A DNA stretch of 64,000 bases from an uncultured Roseovarius sp. (GTDB lineage: Bacteria; Pseudomonadota; Alphaproteobacteria; Rhodobacterales; Rhodobacteraceae), in NCBI RefSeq assembly GCF_947489715.1, contig NZ_CANLER010000001.1, positions 248,001 to 312,000 on the forward strand, read 5' to 3'. The notes under the pieces were generated by a model. It was not told the DNA's origin, searched no databases, and worked only from the letters and a program-made list of their open reading frames with translations. Of this stretch, positions 9,733-19,842 are shown piece by piece (the first letter of the stretch is position 1; every line of letters begins with the position of its first letter). The translations under genes and the position numbers were made by a program.

Positions 9733-10419
9733 ATGACAATGACGCCGGAAGAGGAGCTTTATGCCCCTGTAAAGGCGTTTCTTGAAGGTCAGGGATATGA
9801 GGTAAAAGGTGAGATCGGAGCGGTCGATGTGATGGCCGTGCGCGGTGATGACCTGCCGGTGTTGGTCGAACTGAAAACCCGCTTCAGTCTTGGTCTTTTG
9901 CATCAGGGAATTGCCAGGCAATCTGTGAGCGATGCGGTCTACTTGGCAGTACCTCATAAATCCGGGCGCCGCGCATATGCTGCAATGCGGGACAATTGCA
10001 CGCTTTGTCGTCGTTTGGGGCTTGGATTGATGACGGTACGCCAACGGGATGGCTATGTCGATGTGCTGGTCGATCCGGGCCCGTATAAGCCACGAAAATC
10101 CAAAGTAAGGTTGCAAAGGCTTCTGCGGGAATTTCAGCGCCGGGTCGGGGATCCGACCAAGGGTGGGTCAACGCGTGTGGGGCTGATAACCTCTTACCGG
10201 CAAGATGCATTGCGCATCGCAACGCATCTGGCTGATCATGGGCCTGCTAAGGGCGCGGATGTTGCCCGTGCTACGGGTGTACCCAATGCGACCCGGATCA
10301 TGGCCGACGATCATTATGGATGGTTTGAACGGATCAGGATCGGGGTATATGCACTGACGCCCAATGGCTCGGAAGCACTTGTGCAATATGGACGGTTAGA
10401 ATTTCCGGTTTCGGATTAG
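9733..10419 (+). CDS. DUF2161 family protein (PD-(D/E)XK-like)
   Basis: A 228-residue protein of the family often labelled DUF2161 domain-containing phosphodiesterase. The N-terminal half carries a restriction-like nuclease core: GAVDVMAVRGDDLPVLVELK (Asp about 33, E-x-K about 47-49). A basic central segment (KPRKSKVRLQRLLREFQRR) and a C-terminal helix-turn-helix-like part (GPAKGADVARATGVPNATRIM) suggest DNA binding. The biological role is unknown. The gene ends just before a terminator shared with gltA. Confidence 0.75.
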   Translation: MTMTPEEELYAPVKAFLEGQGYEVKGEIGAVDVMAVRGDDLPVLVELKTRFSLGLLHQGIARQSVSDAVYLAVPHKSGRRAYAAMRDNCTLCRRLGLGLMTVRQRDGYVDVLVDPGPYKPRKSKVRLQRLLREFQRRVGDPTKGGSTRVGLITSYRQDALRIATHLADHGPAKGADVARATGVPNATRIMADDHYGWFERIRIGVYALTPNGSEALVQYGRLEFPVSD

Positions 10420-10440
10420 CAAACTTGGCGTTGGACATGA

Positions 10441-10469
10441 AAAAGCCGCCCAGTGATGTGGGCGGCTTT
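10441..10469 (-). terminator. Intrinsic terminator of gltA, possibly bidirectional
   Basis: The stem GCCGCCCA / TGGGCGGC with a short loop is flanked by AAAA on one side and TTT on the other. Read on the minus strand it is GCCGCCCACATCACTGGGCGGC followed by TTTTTC, 20 bp after the gltA stop. It may also stop the plus-strand DUF2161 transcript. Confidence 0.85.
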
Positions 10470-10486
10470 GAAACCAGGTTGGCCGA

Positions 10487-11782
10487 TTAACGTTTTTCGA
10501 TATCGACATAATCCCTTAGAGTTGACCCTTGGTAGAGTTGACGCGGGCGTCCGATTTTCAGTTGTGGATCGGCGATCATCTCTTTCCATTGCGAAATCCA
10601 CCCGACTGTACGCGACACGGCAAAGATCGGAGTGAACATCGAGGTGGGGAAACCCATCGCCTCAAGAATGATGCCCGAGTAGAAGTCGACATTCGGGAAC
10701 AGTTTCTTGTCAGCGAAATAATCATCCTCAAGCGCTTGTTTTTCAAGTTCTTTAGCGACCTGGAGCGTGGGGTTGTCTTCGACGCCCAGCAGTTCCAGAA
10801 CCTCATCCGCCGATTGTTTCATTACTTTGGCGCGTGGATCGAAGTTCTTGTAGACCCGATGCCCAAAGCCCATCAGGCGGAAATCATCGTTCTTGTCCTT
10901 CGCCCGATCAATAAATTCAGGGATGCGATCTACCGTCCCGATTTCGCGCAGCATCTCAAGACAGGCCTGATTGGCACCACCATGCGCAGGACCCCAGAGA
11001 CAAGCAATGCCCGCCGCGATGCAGGCAAACGGGTTCGCACCCGAGCTTGACGCCAAACGCACGGTCGAGGTCGAGGCGTTTTGCTCGTGATCCGCATGCA
11101 GTGTGAAAATCCGGTCCATGGCGCGGCTGAGGATTGGGTTCACCTCATAATCCTCGGACGGCACTGCGAAACACATGCGCAGGAAGTTCGACGCGTAATC
11201 GACATCATTGCGCGGATAGATGAAGGGCTGGCCGATTGTGTATTTATAGGCCATCGCCGCGATGGTCGGCATTTTTGCGATCATCCGGATCGACGCGACC
11301 TCGCGCTGCCAGGGATCGTTGATGTCGGTGCTGTCGTGGTAGAACGCACTCAGCGCGCCAACAACGCCGACCATGATGGCCATCGGATGCGCATCCCGGC
11401 GGAAGCCCCGGAAAAGGAAATGCATCTGTTCGTGCAGCATGGTGTGATTGGTAACGCGGCTTTCGAAATCTTCCAGTTGCGCGGCCGACGGAAGATCGCC
11501 GTAAAGCAGCAGATAGCATACTTCGAGATAATGTGATTTCTCGGCCAGCTGGTCGATGGGGTAGCCCCGGTGCAGCAATTCACCTTTGCCGCCATCAATA
11601 AACGTGATCGTGCTGTCACAGCTCGCGGTCGAGGTGAAGCCCGGATCATATGTGAACACGCCAGCTTTGGCATAAAGCTTGCGAATGTCTATGACATCTG
11701 GCCCGGCGCTTGGTGAAAAAATGGGCAGTTCATAGGAGTTTCCGCCGATATCGAGCTTTGCGGTTTTGTTGCTATCTGCCAT
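10487..11782 (-). CDS. gltA: Citrate synthase (type II)
   Basis: Condenses oxaloacetate and acetyl-CoA, entry step of the TCA cycle. The 431-residue protein has the catalytic triad contexts: His in [10 protein letters not shown], His in [14 protein letters not shown] and Asp in NVDFYSG. Two ATGs are possible, 11788 and 11782; GGAGG is 8 bp from the second but only 2 bp from the first, so 11782 ([10 protein letters not shown]) is chosen. Monocistronic between its terminator and gltX. Confidence 0.97.
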   Translation of the reverse strand: MADSNKTAKLDIGGNSYELPIFSPSAGPDVIDIRKLYAKAGVFTYDPGFTSTASCDSTITFIDGGKGELLHRGYPIDQLAEKSHYLEVCYLLLYGDLPSAAQLEDFESRVTNHTMLHEQMHFLFRGFRRDAHPMAIMVGVVGALSAFYHDSTDINDPWQREVASIRMIAKMPTIAAMAYKYTIGQPFIYPRNDVDYASNFLRMCFAVPSEDYEVNPILSRAMDRIFTLHADHEQNASTSTVRLASSSGANPFACIAAGIACLWGPAHGGANQACLEMLREIGTVDRIPEFIDRAKDKNDDFRLMGFGHRVYKNFDPRAKVMKQSADEVLELLGVEDNPTLQVAKELEKQALEDDYFADKKLFPNVDFYSGIILEAMGFPTSMFTPIFAVSRTVGWISQWKEMIADPQLKIGRPRQLYQGSTLRDYVDIEKR

Positions 11783-11857
11783 TTTCATGTCCTCCGTCAG
11801 AGCGCCCGCGCAAGATACGCTATTAGGCTGCTTAATTCACTTGGCCTTTAGAACGTG

Positions 11858-13267
11858 TTAATCGCTCTTGCAGGCAGCATCTGTAAGTCGGGCAACAGAT
11901 TCATCCTGCCCAAGCACCAGCATCATATCGAACACACTGGGTGTTACGCTTCGGCCCGCCAATGCAGCCCTGAGTGGACCTGCCAGCTTGCCAAACTTCA
12001 TCTCATGATCTTCGGCAAACTGATTTGCAGTAGCCTCAAGTTCCTCGCGAGACCAAGTAGCATTTTGCAGATGCGGCGTCAATTCTTTCAGTATACCACG
12101 GGATACATTATCAAGGTTTTTTGATGCTTTGTCATCTGGTTCTATTGGTCGATCACTCAGAATAAACTGAGCTTTTTCAATTAATTCTGGGAAGGTCTTC
12201 GCGCGTTCTTTGAGGCAGTACATACCTTTTTCAAAAAGTGCCTTCTTGGCGTCGGAAAGAGGGGTCTGACCGGTTATGTCCCTGAAATCCACCAAATCAT
12301 GCAGCAGTGCAGCATCTTGGGATGCGGCGATATGCTGACCGCAAAGATTTTCCAGTTTCTTGAAGTCAAACCGCGCGGGTGATTTGCCGATACCCTTCAG
12401 ATTGAACCATTCCCGTGCCTGATCATCGGTAAAAAACTCATCGTCCCCGTGGCTCCAGCCGAGACGCGTCAGGTAATTGCGCATGCCGGATGCGGGGTAT
12501 CCCATGGCACGGTATTCCTCGACCCCCAAAGCGCCGTGGCGTTTGCTGAGTTTCTTGCCATCAGGCCCGTGTATCAGCGGAATATGCGCCCAGACAGGCA
12601 CGTCCCATCCCATCGCCGTGTAAATACCCATCTGTCGGGCCGCATTGTTCAAATGGTCGTCGCCCCGGATCACATGCGTTACGCCCATGTCGTGATCATC
12701 TACGACAACCGCCAGCATGTAGACAGGTGTTCCGTCGCTGCGCAGCAGGATCATATCATCCAACTGGTCGTTGCGAATGGTCACATCGCCCTGCACCTGA
12801 TCGTGAATTACCGTTGTGCCCTCGGACGGCGTGCGCAGCCGGATCGCGTAGGGCGCATCCGGGTGGTCCGAGGGATCAACATCGCGCCAGGGGCTCTGAA
12901 ACAGGGTCGAGCGCTTTTCAGCTTGCGCGTCTTCGCGGAATTTTGCGATTTCTTCCTGGCATGAAAAGCATTTATAGGCCTTGCCCGCTGCCAGCATTGC
13001 ATGTGCCACCTCTGCGTGGCGTGCGGCATTGTCAAACTGGCTGATTGCATCCCCATCCCAATCGAGCCCGAGCCAGCGCATTCCATCCAGAATGGCCTGA
13101 GTTGCCGCCTCGTTCGACCGCGCCCGGTCGGTATCTTCGATTCGCAATTTGAATTCGCCGCCGTGATGGCGCGCGAACAGCCAGTTGAACAGCGCCGTGC
13201 GCGCCCCGCCGATATGCAGAAATCCGGTGGGCGAGGGGGCAAAACGGGTCACGACCTTCTGCGACAT
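11858..13267 (-). CDS. gltX: Glutamyl-tRNA synthetase
   Basis: Charges tRNA-Glu (and in many alphaproteobacteria tRNA-Gln for later amidation). The 469-residue class I synthetase has [19 protein letters not shown] (HIGH-type motif) at residues 8-26 and KKLSKRHG (KMSKS-type) near residue 240. The C-terminal anticodon-binding domain is complete. It is transcribed divergently from comEC with about 80 bp between. Confidence 0.97.
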   Translation of the reverse strand: MSQKVVTRFAPSPTGFLHIGGARTALFNWLFARHHGGEFKLRIEDTDRARSNEAATQAILDGMRWLGLDWDGDAISQFDNAARHAEVAHAMLAAGKAYKCFSCQEEIAKFREDAQAEKRSTLFQSPWRDVDPSDHPDAPYAIRLRTPSEGTTVIHDQVQGDVTIRNDQLDDMILLRSDGTPVYMLAVVVDDHDMGVTHVIRGDDHLNNAARQMGIYTAMGWDVPVWAHIPLIHGPDGKKLSKRHGALGVEEYRAMGYPASGMRNYLTRLGWSHGDDEFFTDDQAREWFNLKGIGKSPARFDFKKLENLCGQHIAASQDAALLHDLVDFRDITGQTPLSDAKKALFEKGMYCLKERAKTFPELIEKAQFILSDRPIEPDDKASKNLDNVSRGILKELTPHLQNATWSREELEATANQFAEDHEMKFGKLAGPLRAALAGRSVTPSVFDMMLVLGQDESVARLTDAACKSD

Positions 13268-13347
13268 GGGGCAAATTAACCTTTCGGTAACGGTGATGGC
13301 GATAGCGTTAACGCCTGTCTATCGACCCGTCCGAGGGGTGACAAGTC

Positions 13348-15354
13348 TTGGCCGTCTGGCACAACTTGCAAACCGTGTGGTTAACGCAGCGGGGCTATTT
13401 GTTTCCGTGGGTGCCCGTATGTCTGGCGGTCGGAATAACGACCTATTTCACCATCAAGACCGAGCCGCCGCCCGAGATTTTTTTCTGGATTGGCGCAGGC
13501 TCATTACTGCTTGTTGTCCTGACCCGCTGGGTCGGTGTGCAGGTGTCGCCCTTCCTTTGGGTGATCGCGCTTTTCGGGATGGGGTTCTGTCTGGCGGGAT
13601 TGCGTGCCCATCATGTGGAGGCGCCTGTCATCGGATGGCGATATTATGGCCCTGTCGAGGGACGTATCGTCGGTATAGACCGGTCTGCCAGCGATGCGGT
13701 CCGGTTGACGCTGGATCAGGTTATCCTGCGGGGGTTAACACCTGCTAAGACGCCCGAGCGGGTGCGTTTGTCGCTTCACGGAGAGCAGGGGTTTGTTGAC
13801 CCGGTGCCGGGGCTGCGTGTCATCGCGACGGCGCATATCTCACCCCCGGGAGGGCCGGTTGAGCCGGGCGGTTTTGATTTCCAGCGGCATTCCTGGTTTC
13901 TCAAGCTGGGCGGCGTCGGCTATACCCGCACGCCACTTTTGGCTATTGCGCCGCCCGATGATGGTCAGATGCTTTTCAAGGCCCGTATGGGCCTTTCGGC
14001 GCGGGTTCAGGCCGCGCTTCCGGGGGAGACTGGCGCCTTTGCCGCCGCCATCATGACCGGCGATCGTTCTGGTATGGGGCAAGAGACATTGAAAGCGCTG
14101 CGGGTGTCAAACCTGGCGCATCTTCTGGCCATTTCGGGGCTTCATATGGGGTTGCTTGCGGGCTTTGTCTTTGCCGTTTTTCGATTGAGCTTTGCCGCTG
14201 TCCCGGTGGTTGGCCTGCGCGTACCCGCCAAGAAACTGTCGGCGATTATGGCGTTGATCGTCGCCGCCGGATATTTGGCCTTATCTGGCGGGAATGTCGC
14301 CACCGAGCGCGCCTTTGTAATGGTTGCGGTCGCATTGGTTGCCGTGCTTTTTGACCGGCGGGTCTTGAGTTTGCGTGCCGTGGCCGTGGCGGCGGTGATT
14401 GTGCTATGCCTCAGGCCCGAGGCGCTGCTGGGGCCGGGCTTCCAGATGTCTTTCGCGGCGACCACCGCGCTGGTGGCCGTTTTTGGCTGGCTCAGGGACC
14501 ACAAGATCAAGCTTGGGCCCCCTTGGATGCAGCCTGTTGCTGCCGTCGTGATCTCGTCTTTGGTGGCGGGGCTGGCGACGGCCCCGGTGGCCGCTGCGCA
14601 TTTCAACCAGATTGCCCATTATGGGTTGGTCGCAAATCTGGTCAGCGTACCGCTTATGGGGATCCTGGTGATGCCTGCCGCGGTGCTGGCAGCGTTTCTG
14701 CTGCCCATCGGATTAGAAGGGATTGCACTCTGGGTTATGGGCCTAGGTTTGCGCTGGATTCTGGGCGTCGCACATACGGTGTCCGGGCTTGAAGGTGCCC
14801 GCGGCACGGTTGTCAGCCCGGAACCGTTTGTGTTGCCCCTGATGATGCTGGGGGCGCTTGTGATCGTGCTATGGCAGGGTCGGGCACGGGTCGTGGGGGT
14901 GGTGCCGGTGATCCTTGCCTTTGCATTCTGGTCGCAGACCACGCGGCCGGATGTATTGATTGCCGATACGGGCGCGCTGGTCGGTGTCATGACGGATGAG
15001 GGCCGCGCGCTCAGCAAGCCGCGCGGTGCTGGTTTTGTGGCTCTTAACTGGCTGGAAAATGATGGTGATGCCGCTGAACAGGAGGGCGCGGCAAAACGCT
15101 GGAACTTGGCCCTGCCGGCGGCCTACAACATAACAACCATTCGCGGGAAACGCGCCGCCGAAGCTTTGACGGATTGCGCCGATCAAGAATGGGTGGTGAT
15201 GAATGTGGACCCGCCACATGACTTGCCCTGCAAGGTCATCCACCCGAAAACCCTAAAGAAATCCGGGGCGCTTGCACTCTACCGAACAGATCAGGGGATT
15301 AGGACGGTGACCGCGCGACAGATCACTGGCGCGCGGCTTTGGAATAGTCAGTAA
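13348..15354 (+). CDS. comEC: ComEC/Rec2 family DNA-uptake membrane protein
   Basis: A 668-residue inner-membrane channel protein for uptake of single-stranded DNA in transformation. It has the DUF4131-type N-terminal region, then the competence domain with the signature [15 protein letters not shown] near residue 257 and many helices. The C-terminal ~170 residues follow the topology of a ComEC beta-lactamase-like domain but show no HxHxDH metal motif. The start is TTG at 13348; no ATG gives a better N-terminus. Its 3' end overlaps the convergent lexA by 7 bp. Confidence 0.9.
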   Translation: MAVWHNLQTVWLTQRGYLFPWVPVCLAVGITTYFTIKTEPPPEIFFWIGAGSLLLVVLTRWVGVQVSPFLWVIALFGMGFCLAGLRAHHVEAPVIGWRYYGPVEGRIVGIDRSASDAVRLTLDQVILRGLTPAKTPERVRLSLHGEQGFVDPVPGLRVIATAHISPPGGPVEPGGFDFQRHSWFLKLGGVGYTRTPLLAIAPPDDGQMLFKARMGLSARVQAALPGETGAFAAAIMTGDRSGMGQETLKALRVSNLAHLLAISGLHMGLLAGFVFAVFRLSFAAVPVVGLRVPAKKLSAIMALIVAAGYLALSGGNVATERAFVMVAVALVAVLFDRRVLSLRAVAVAAVIVLCLRPEALLGPGFQMSFAATTALVAVFGWLRDHKIKLGPPWMQPVAAVVISSLVAGLATAPVAAAHFNQIAHYGLVANLVSVPLMGILVMPAAVLAAFLLPIGLEGIALWVMGLGLRWILGVAHTVSGLEGARGTVVSPEPFVLPLMMLGALVIVLWQGRARVVGVVPVILAFAFWSQTTRPDVLIADTGALVGVMTDEGRALSKPRGAGFVALNWLENDGDAAEQEGAAKRWNLALPAAYNITTIRGKRAAEALTDCADQEWVVMNVDPPHDLPCKVIHPKTLKKSGALALYRTDQGIRTVTARQITGARLWNSQ

Positions 15355-16049
15355 GAGCGGATCAGCCCCACCAGGCGGCCCTGTACCTTGACCTTGTCTT
15401 CGGGGAAAACACGGGTCTCATAGGCCGGGTTCGCAGCTTCCAGTGCAATGGCATTCCCCTTGCGGAAAAAGCGTTTCAGGGTCGCTTCGTGATCTTCCAC
15501 CAGGGCCACGACGATATCGCCATTATCCGCTATGCTGGTTTCCCGGATCACCACGACATCGCCATTATTAATACCGGCGTCGATCATAGAATCGCCTTTG
15601 ACCTCAAGCGCGTAATGCTCTCCGGAGCCGCTCAGCATGCTGCCGGGCACGGCCACGTTGTGCGACGCATGAGAAATCGCCTCAATCGGGACACCGGCCG
15701 CGATCTGCCCCATCACGGGCAGTTCCACCGCTGCGGCGGCTTCGACGGGTTGGGCATTTGCGGGCTTGGCGACATCCGGTTTGTCGCCGTCGATCACACG
15801 TGGCGAAAAGCCGTGTGTTGCTTCACCACCAAGGGATTCGGGCAGTTTCACGATCTCAAGCGCACGGGCCCGGTGGGCGAGGCGTCGGATAAATCCGCGC
15901 TCTTCCAGCGCCGTGATCAGCCGGTGAATCCCGGATTTTGACCGCAGGTCCAGCGCTTCTTTCATCTCGTCGAAACTGGGGGGAACGCCGTCACGTTGCA
16001 CACGTTTATGGATAAACTCCAATAAATCCAACTGCTTCTTGGTCAGCAT
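15348..16049 (-). CDS. lexA: LexA repressor
   Basis: SOS-response repressor and self-cleaving S24 peptidase, 233 residues. The N-terminal winged helix has [21 protein letters not shown] (about 25-45). The self-cleavage site is Ala118-Gly119 ([12 protein letters not shown]), with catalytic Ser154 (KGDSMIDAG) and Lys192 (EATLKRF). The ~50-residue linker before the cleavage site is long, as in other alphaproteobacterial LexA. An SOS box lies 34 bp upstream, implying autoregulation. Confidence 0.97.
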   Translation of the reverse strand: MLTKKQLDLLEFIHKRVQRDGVPPSFDEMKEALDLRSKSGIHRLITALEERGFIRRLAHRARALEIVKLPESLGGEATHGFSPRVIDGDKPDVAKPANAQPVEAAAAVELPVMGQIAAGVPIEAISHASHNVAVPGSMLSGSGEHYALEVKGDSMIDAGINNGDVVVIRETSIADNGDIVVALVEDHEATLKRFFRKGNAIALEAANPAYETRVFPEDKVKVQGRLVGLIRSY

Positions 16050-16082
16050 TTGACAGATCCTCTGCTCAGTGCGTTTTGTTTT

Positions 16083-16097
16083 GTTCTACGCATGTTC
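16083..16097 (-). promoter_or_regulatory. SOS box (LexA operator) of lexA
   Basis: GTTCTACGCATGTTC is an exact match to the alphaproteobacterial LexA site GTTC-N7-GTTC. It lies 34-48 bp upstream of the lexA start, where it would cover the promoter. Confidence 0.85.
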
Positions 16098-16213
16098 TTG
16101 TTTTGTGTCAACTGTGGATAAAAATCGACAGGTCACCCTTTCAGGATGGTTTCGAAGGTCGAACGGGGCTCTAGATTCGGCGTCGGCAGAACCCGAATAA
16201 CACGGATTTCAGC

Positions 16214-16322
16214 GAATCTTGGTTAACGGCCTGAAAAACAAGGGAATCCGCTGTCGGTATAACGTCGGTATTTTGTCGGTATTACGTCGGTGCCGGTATC
16301 GGTACGCGGGCAGGTTAACCGG
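16214..16322. repeat. Dispersed intergenic repeat, copy 1 (11-bp iterated core)
   Basis: A ~109-bp element bounded by GTTAAC at both ends. Its core at 16252-16292 is identical over 41 bp to copy 2 at 38401-38441. The core is built of an 11-bp unit, GTCGGTATNNN, three times in tandem plus a final GTCGGTG. It lies downstream of the ATPase gene and upstream of the lexA promoter. No coding function is apparent. Confidence 0.8.
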
Positions 16323-16446
16323 ACGTTCGGCGCGTAAAGCTCCGGCAGAGTTCGTGAGAGGGATCAGTCTTGAGTAGAGGGGAGAGGCGAGGTCTTTGAG
16401 CTGTTGCGGGCACGCAGAGAATGCCCGCAAACTTCTTTCTCAGGGG

Positions 16447-17160
16447 CTACGCCGCGGCCTCAAACCGGATTTCACCGTGATGCAAAAAGCACGCCTTGTC
16501 GAAGGCCGACAGATCGAGAGGGTTGGGCAGGCGCACGTCGGAAAGGTCCGGCATCGCCTTGCCTGTCAGGTCAAACGAGCGATCGACCTGCGCGATCAGC
16601 ACGATTATGCCACCTTTGGTGCTGGCAAAGGCGCGCAGCGCGTCGATCTGATCTTGTAGGTCCGGGTTGGTGCGCTTCTGGTCGAGAAGCTGCATGTAGT
16701 CGATGACGGCAATGGCGTTCCCGTCCGTCCGGGCCAGTCGGCGCAGGATGTAATCGGCGCAGATATTGTCGGACGTGTCGATTTCGACCGGGTTCGAGGC
16801 AGCGGTTTGCGGGAATTCCAGATCACGAAAGCGGTTCGCAACGTCCCGTTCGTGATAATCCAGCGTAAAGAAGAAACCCGCCTTGCCCAGAAGTCCGGCC
16901 CGTGCCGCAAGTTCGAGACCGAGAAGGGTTTTGCCGTGACCGGGTCTGGCAGCCAGCAGAACCATATCGCCGGGATGTAAACCCGCAAGGATGGTCGCAG
17001 CCGGGTCGGGTTGCGATGCGCGGGACACCAGATGGCTCCAGCCGCGAAAGCCTTCAATAACGGCGACGCGGTCCAGCGCCTGATGCAGGGGGATGGATTT
17101 TTCGCGCGCCAGCAGTTTGGCGTTGCGCTTCAGTTTATAAATCGGGGCGGATAGATGCAT
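16447..17160 (-). CDS. DnaB-like helicase-domain ATPase with glyoxalase-related N-terminus
   Basis: A 237-residue RecA/DnaB-fold ATPase with Walker A ARPGHGKT (71-78) and Walker B AVIDYMQLL (about 145-152). It lacks the DnaB N-terminal primase-interaction domain. Residues 8-47 (KLKRNAKLLAREKSIPLHQA, ending GFRGWSHLVSR) look like the small domain found in 'glyoxalase-related' proteins. Start: ATG 17160 with AAGGAG 8 bp upstream. Proteins like this are usually annotated simply as DNA helicase; the role is unknown. It sits alone between moeA and lexA. Confidence 0.75.
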   Translation of the reverse strand: MHLSAPIYKLKRNAKLLAREKSIPLHQALDRVAVIEGFRGWSHLVSRASQPDPAATILAGLHPGDMVLLAARPGHGKTLLGLELAARAGLLGKAGFFFTLDYHERDVANRFRDLEFPQTAASNPVEIDTSDNICADYILRRLARTDGNAIAVIDYMQLLDQKRTNPDLQDQIDALRAFASTKGGIIVLIAQVDRSFDLTGKAMPDLSDVRLPNPLDLSAFDKACFLHHGEIRFEAAA

Positions 17161-17380
17161 GTTGGATACTCCTTTTTCGAGCGGTTGGCGCAATCCCTCC
17201 TTATGCGTGTGCTCGAACGGAATGGTCCGGATTTGCAGTGCTCTGCATGTCAGATGCTGCCCCGGCGGAGGGGGGAGGCCCGAGCAAGGCCCTGACTGGA
17301 ACCATAGCCGGGCAGGGCGCGCCGCTCAACAGGTGATCGTGATGTTCCGGGGTGGGTCGCGACGCGGCGTATAAGTGTTG

Positions 17381-18553
17381 TCAGATCGGAAGATATTCGA
17401 CCGTATCACCGGCGGCGCGCGCGCTATCGCCTGCGGGGCGGATCAAAAGCGCGTTGGCGTCGGCGAGAACGGTCAGCAGAGAGCTGTCCTGCCGGGTTTC
17501 GGCGGTGATCTCGCCATTGCGCACGAAGGCGCGCATGTAATGTTCGCGCGGGCCGTTTTCAGGCAGATCTTCGGCCAACCGGGCGCTGAGACGAGGGGAC
17601 GGTGCAGCCCCAAGCCCCAGCATCGCGCGGATGACCGGGGCCAGAAAGACATGACCGCAGACCATCGCGGATACCGGATTACCCGGCAGGCCGATCATCA
17701 CCGCATCCCCCATGCGGCCCGCCATCAGCGGTTTGCCGGGGCGCATGGCGATCTTGTAGAAGGCGCGCTGCATGCCCAGATCCTCGGCAACATCGCCCAC
17801 CAGATCATGATCGCCGACGGACGCGCCGCCGATGGTGACAATGAGGTCGGCATCGCTGGCCAGGTCAAACGCGGCCTCTAGCAGCGGACGGCTGTCCCCG
17901 GCGATGGGCAGGATGCGCGCACGGGCACCGATGCCATCCAGCAGCGCCTTGAGGCCAAAGGTGTTCGAGGCGATGATCTGATCGGGGCCGGGGTCCTCGC
18001 CGGGCATCACCAGCTCGTCCCCGGTGGAAATCAGCGCCACGTTCGGACGGCGGGCCACGGAAACCTCGGCGATGTTCATCGAAGCGAGCAGGGCGATGTC
18101 CGAAGGACGCAGAAAGCGTGGTGCTCTCAGCCGGTCGCCCACGCGGAAATCGGCCCCGAGTGGGCGGATGTTATCGCCACCGCCCAGGCGGTCGGTCAGG
18201 GTGATGCGGTCGCCCTTGCGGTTGACATCTTCCTGGATCACCACGCGGTCGGCGCCGCCGGGCACTGGCGCGCCCGTAAAGATGCGAACGACCTGACCCG
18301 GCCCGCACTGGCCGTCAAACGCATGCCCTGCCGCCGATTCTCCAATGACATCGAAGGACGCGCCGATTTCGGCCTCATCGCCCATGACCGCGTAACCATC
18401 CATGGCCGAGGCGGCAAAAGGTGGCTGATCGCGCGTGGCAATGGCGTCCTGGGCCAGCACCCGGCCCGTGGCTTCGGTCAGTGGCACGGCCTCGGTGCCC
18501 GTCTTGGCGACAAGTGAAAAGAGATGCTCAAGCGCCTGATCGACCGAGATCAT
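17381..18553 (-). CDS. moeA: Molybdopterin molybdenumtransferase MoeA
   Basis: Inserts molybdate into adenylylated molybdopterin to finish Mo-cofactor. The 390-residue protein has the MoeA order: N-terminal [19 protein letters not shown], then the MPT-binding domain with STGDEL and [10 protein letters not shown], and GLPGNPVS. The ATG at 18553 overlaps the moaC stop (ATGA), so the two are translationally coupled. A longer upstream frame is inside moaC and rejected. Confidence 0.95.
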   Translation of the reverse strand: MISVDQALEHLFSLVAKTGTEAVPLTEATGRVLAQDAIATRDQPPFAASAMDGYAVMGDEAEIGASFDVIGESAAGHAFDGQCGPGQVVRIFTGAPVPGGADRVVIQEDVNRKGDRITLTDRLGGGDNIRPLGADFRVGDRLRAPRFLRPSDIALLASMNIAEVSVARRPNVALISTGDELVMPGEDPGPDQIIASNTFGLKALLDGIGARARILPIAGDSRPLLEAAFDLASDADLIVTIGGASVGDHDLVGDVAEDLGMQRAFYKIAMRPGKPLMAGRMGDAVMIGLPGNPVSAMVCGHVFLAPVIRAMLGLGAAPSPRLSARLAEDLPENGPREHYMRAFVRNGEITAETRQDSSLLTVLADANALLIRPAGDSARAAGDTVEYLPI

Positions 18554-19026
18554 TTGGCCTCGTACCGCCCTGATTTTCCGCCGTCTTTCAGGATGACGCG
18601 GGTGCCGCCGATTTCCATGCCGCGATCCACCGCCTTGCACATGTCATAGACGGTGAGGGCGGCGATATTGGCGGCGGTCAGCGCCTCCATCTCTACCCCG
18701 GTCTGACCCGTGGTTTTGACCGTGGCCTGGATTTGAACGCCGGGCAGGTCCGGGTCGAGCGATAAGTCCAGCGTGACCTTGGTGATGGGTAGCGGGTGGC
18801 AAAGCGGAATGAGGTCGGCGGTTTTCTTGGCGCCCATGATCCCGGCCAGCCGCGCCACAGCCAGAACGTCACCCTTCTTGGCGCGGCCTTCTGCAATGAT
18901 ATCAAAGGTTTCCCGCAGCATCTTGATGTGACACGCCGCAATGGCAACGCGGTCGGTGACGGCCTTGTCCGATACATCGACCATATGGGCATCGCCCTTG
19001 CCGTCAAAATGCGTGAGGCCCGCCAC
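18550..19026 (-). CDS. moaC: Cyclic pyranopterin monophosphate synthase MoaC
   Basis: Second half of the first step of molybdopterin synthesis, converting 3',8-cyclo-GTP to cPMP. The 158-residue length is normal. Motifs: [16 protein letters not shown] near the start, [10 protein letters not shown] (about 76) and the C-terminal [23 protein letters not shown]. The GTG start at 19026 immediately follows the trpC stop, so moaC and moeA form the tail of the trpGDC operon. Confidence 0.95.
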   Translation of the reverse strand: MAGLTHFDGKGDAHMVDVSDKAVTDRVAIAACHIKMLRETFDIIAEGRAKKGDVLAVARLAGIMGAKKTADLIPLCHPLPITKVTLDLSLDPDLPGVQIQATVKTTGQTGVEMEALTAANIAALTVYDMCKAVDRGMEIGGTRVILKDGGKSGRYEAK

Positions 19027-19842
19027 TTACATGCCCCCGGGGGTCAGCGGCGAGGCCAGAATATCGCGGGTGGCCGCGGTCACGTCATCGGCGCGCATCA
19101 GGGTTTCGCCGATCAGGAAGCTGCGCGCGCCGTAACGGGCCATATCGGCCAGGTCTTCGCGCGTGGCCAGCCCGCTTTCGCAGACGATCATCCGGTCCAG
19201 TGGTACCAGTTTCGAGAGTTTGCGGGTGGTATCGAGCGTTGTTTCAAAAGTGTTGAGATCACGGTTGTTGATGCCGATCATCGGCGATTTCAGCGCCGCG
19301 GCGCGCTCCAGCTCCGATTGGTTATGCACTTCGATCAACACATCCATGTCCCAGTCCATCGCGGTCTGTTCCAATTCGGCTGCCTGGCTGTCTTCGACGC
19401 TGGCCATGATGATCAGGATGCAATCCGCGCCAAGCGCACGTGCTTCGACAACCTGATAGGGGTCATACATGAAATCCTTGCGCAGGACCGGCAGGTCGCA
19501 GGCATTGCGGGCCTGTGGCAGGAATTCCTTGGCGCCCTGAAAGCTGGGCGTATCTGTCAGCACGGACAGGCAGGCAGCACCACCTTCGGCATAGGCGTGG
19601 GCCAGAACCGCCGGGTCGAAATCTTCGCGGATCAGACCCTTGGAGGGGCTGGCCTTCTTGATCTCGGCGATCAGCCCGTAGCCGTTCTGTGCCGCGTATC
19701 GCAGGGCATCGGTGAAACCGCGCACTGGTCCGGCCTCCCGGGCGCTGGCTTCAACGGCGTCCAGGGGGGCGTCCGCCTTGGCGGCGGCCACCTCATCCAG
19801 CTTGTAAGCCTTGATTTTTTCCAGAATCGTGGGGGTGCTCAT
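19027..19842 (-). CDS. trpC: Indole-3-glycerol phosphate synthase
   Basis: Ring-closing step of tryptophan synthesis, CdRP to indole-3-glycerol phosphate. This is a monofunctional 271-residue TIM barrel. Motifs include [10 protein letters not shown] (about 60), [13 protein letters not shown] (about 118), IGINNRDL (about 190) and ESGLATRED. The start overlaps the trpD stop by 4 bp. Confidence 0.97.
   Translation of the reverse strand: MSTPTILEKIKAYKLDEVAAAKADAPLDAVEASAREAGPVRGFTDALRYAAQNGYGLIAEIKKASPSKGLIREDFDPAVLAHAYAEGGAACLSVLTDTPSFQGAKEFLPQARNACDLPVLRKDFMYDPYQVVEARALGADCILIIMASVEDSQAAELEQTAMDWDMDVLIEVHNQSELERAAALKSPMIGINNRDLNTFETTLDTTRKLSKLVPLDRMIVCESGLATREDLADMARYGARSFLIGETLMRADDVTAATRDILASPLTPGGM

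Larger units (their letters stand above)
16050..16446. other. 397-bp gap: lexA promoter, repeat copy 1, no gene
   Basis: Contains the SOS box and putative lexA promoter close to lexA, then repeat copy 1 (16214-16322). The rest, up to the end of the DnaB-like ATPase gene, shows no convincing ORF, RNA gene or terminator. Confidence 0.7.

Noticed and set aside
13185..13748. Plus-strand ORF of 187 residues over the gltX/comEC boundary
   Set aside because: It overlaps the start of gltX and the N-terminus of comEC in another frame. Both of those have clear family motifs, and this one has none.
16252..16292. Plasmid-type iterons or CRISPR
   Set aside because: The units are only 11 bp with 3-bp variable parts and no spacers, and no replication or cas gene is nearby.
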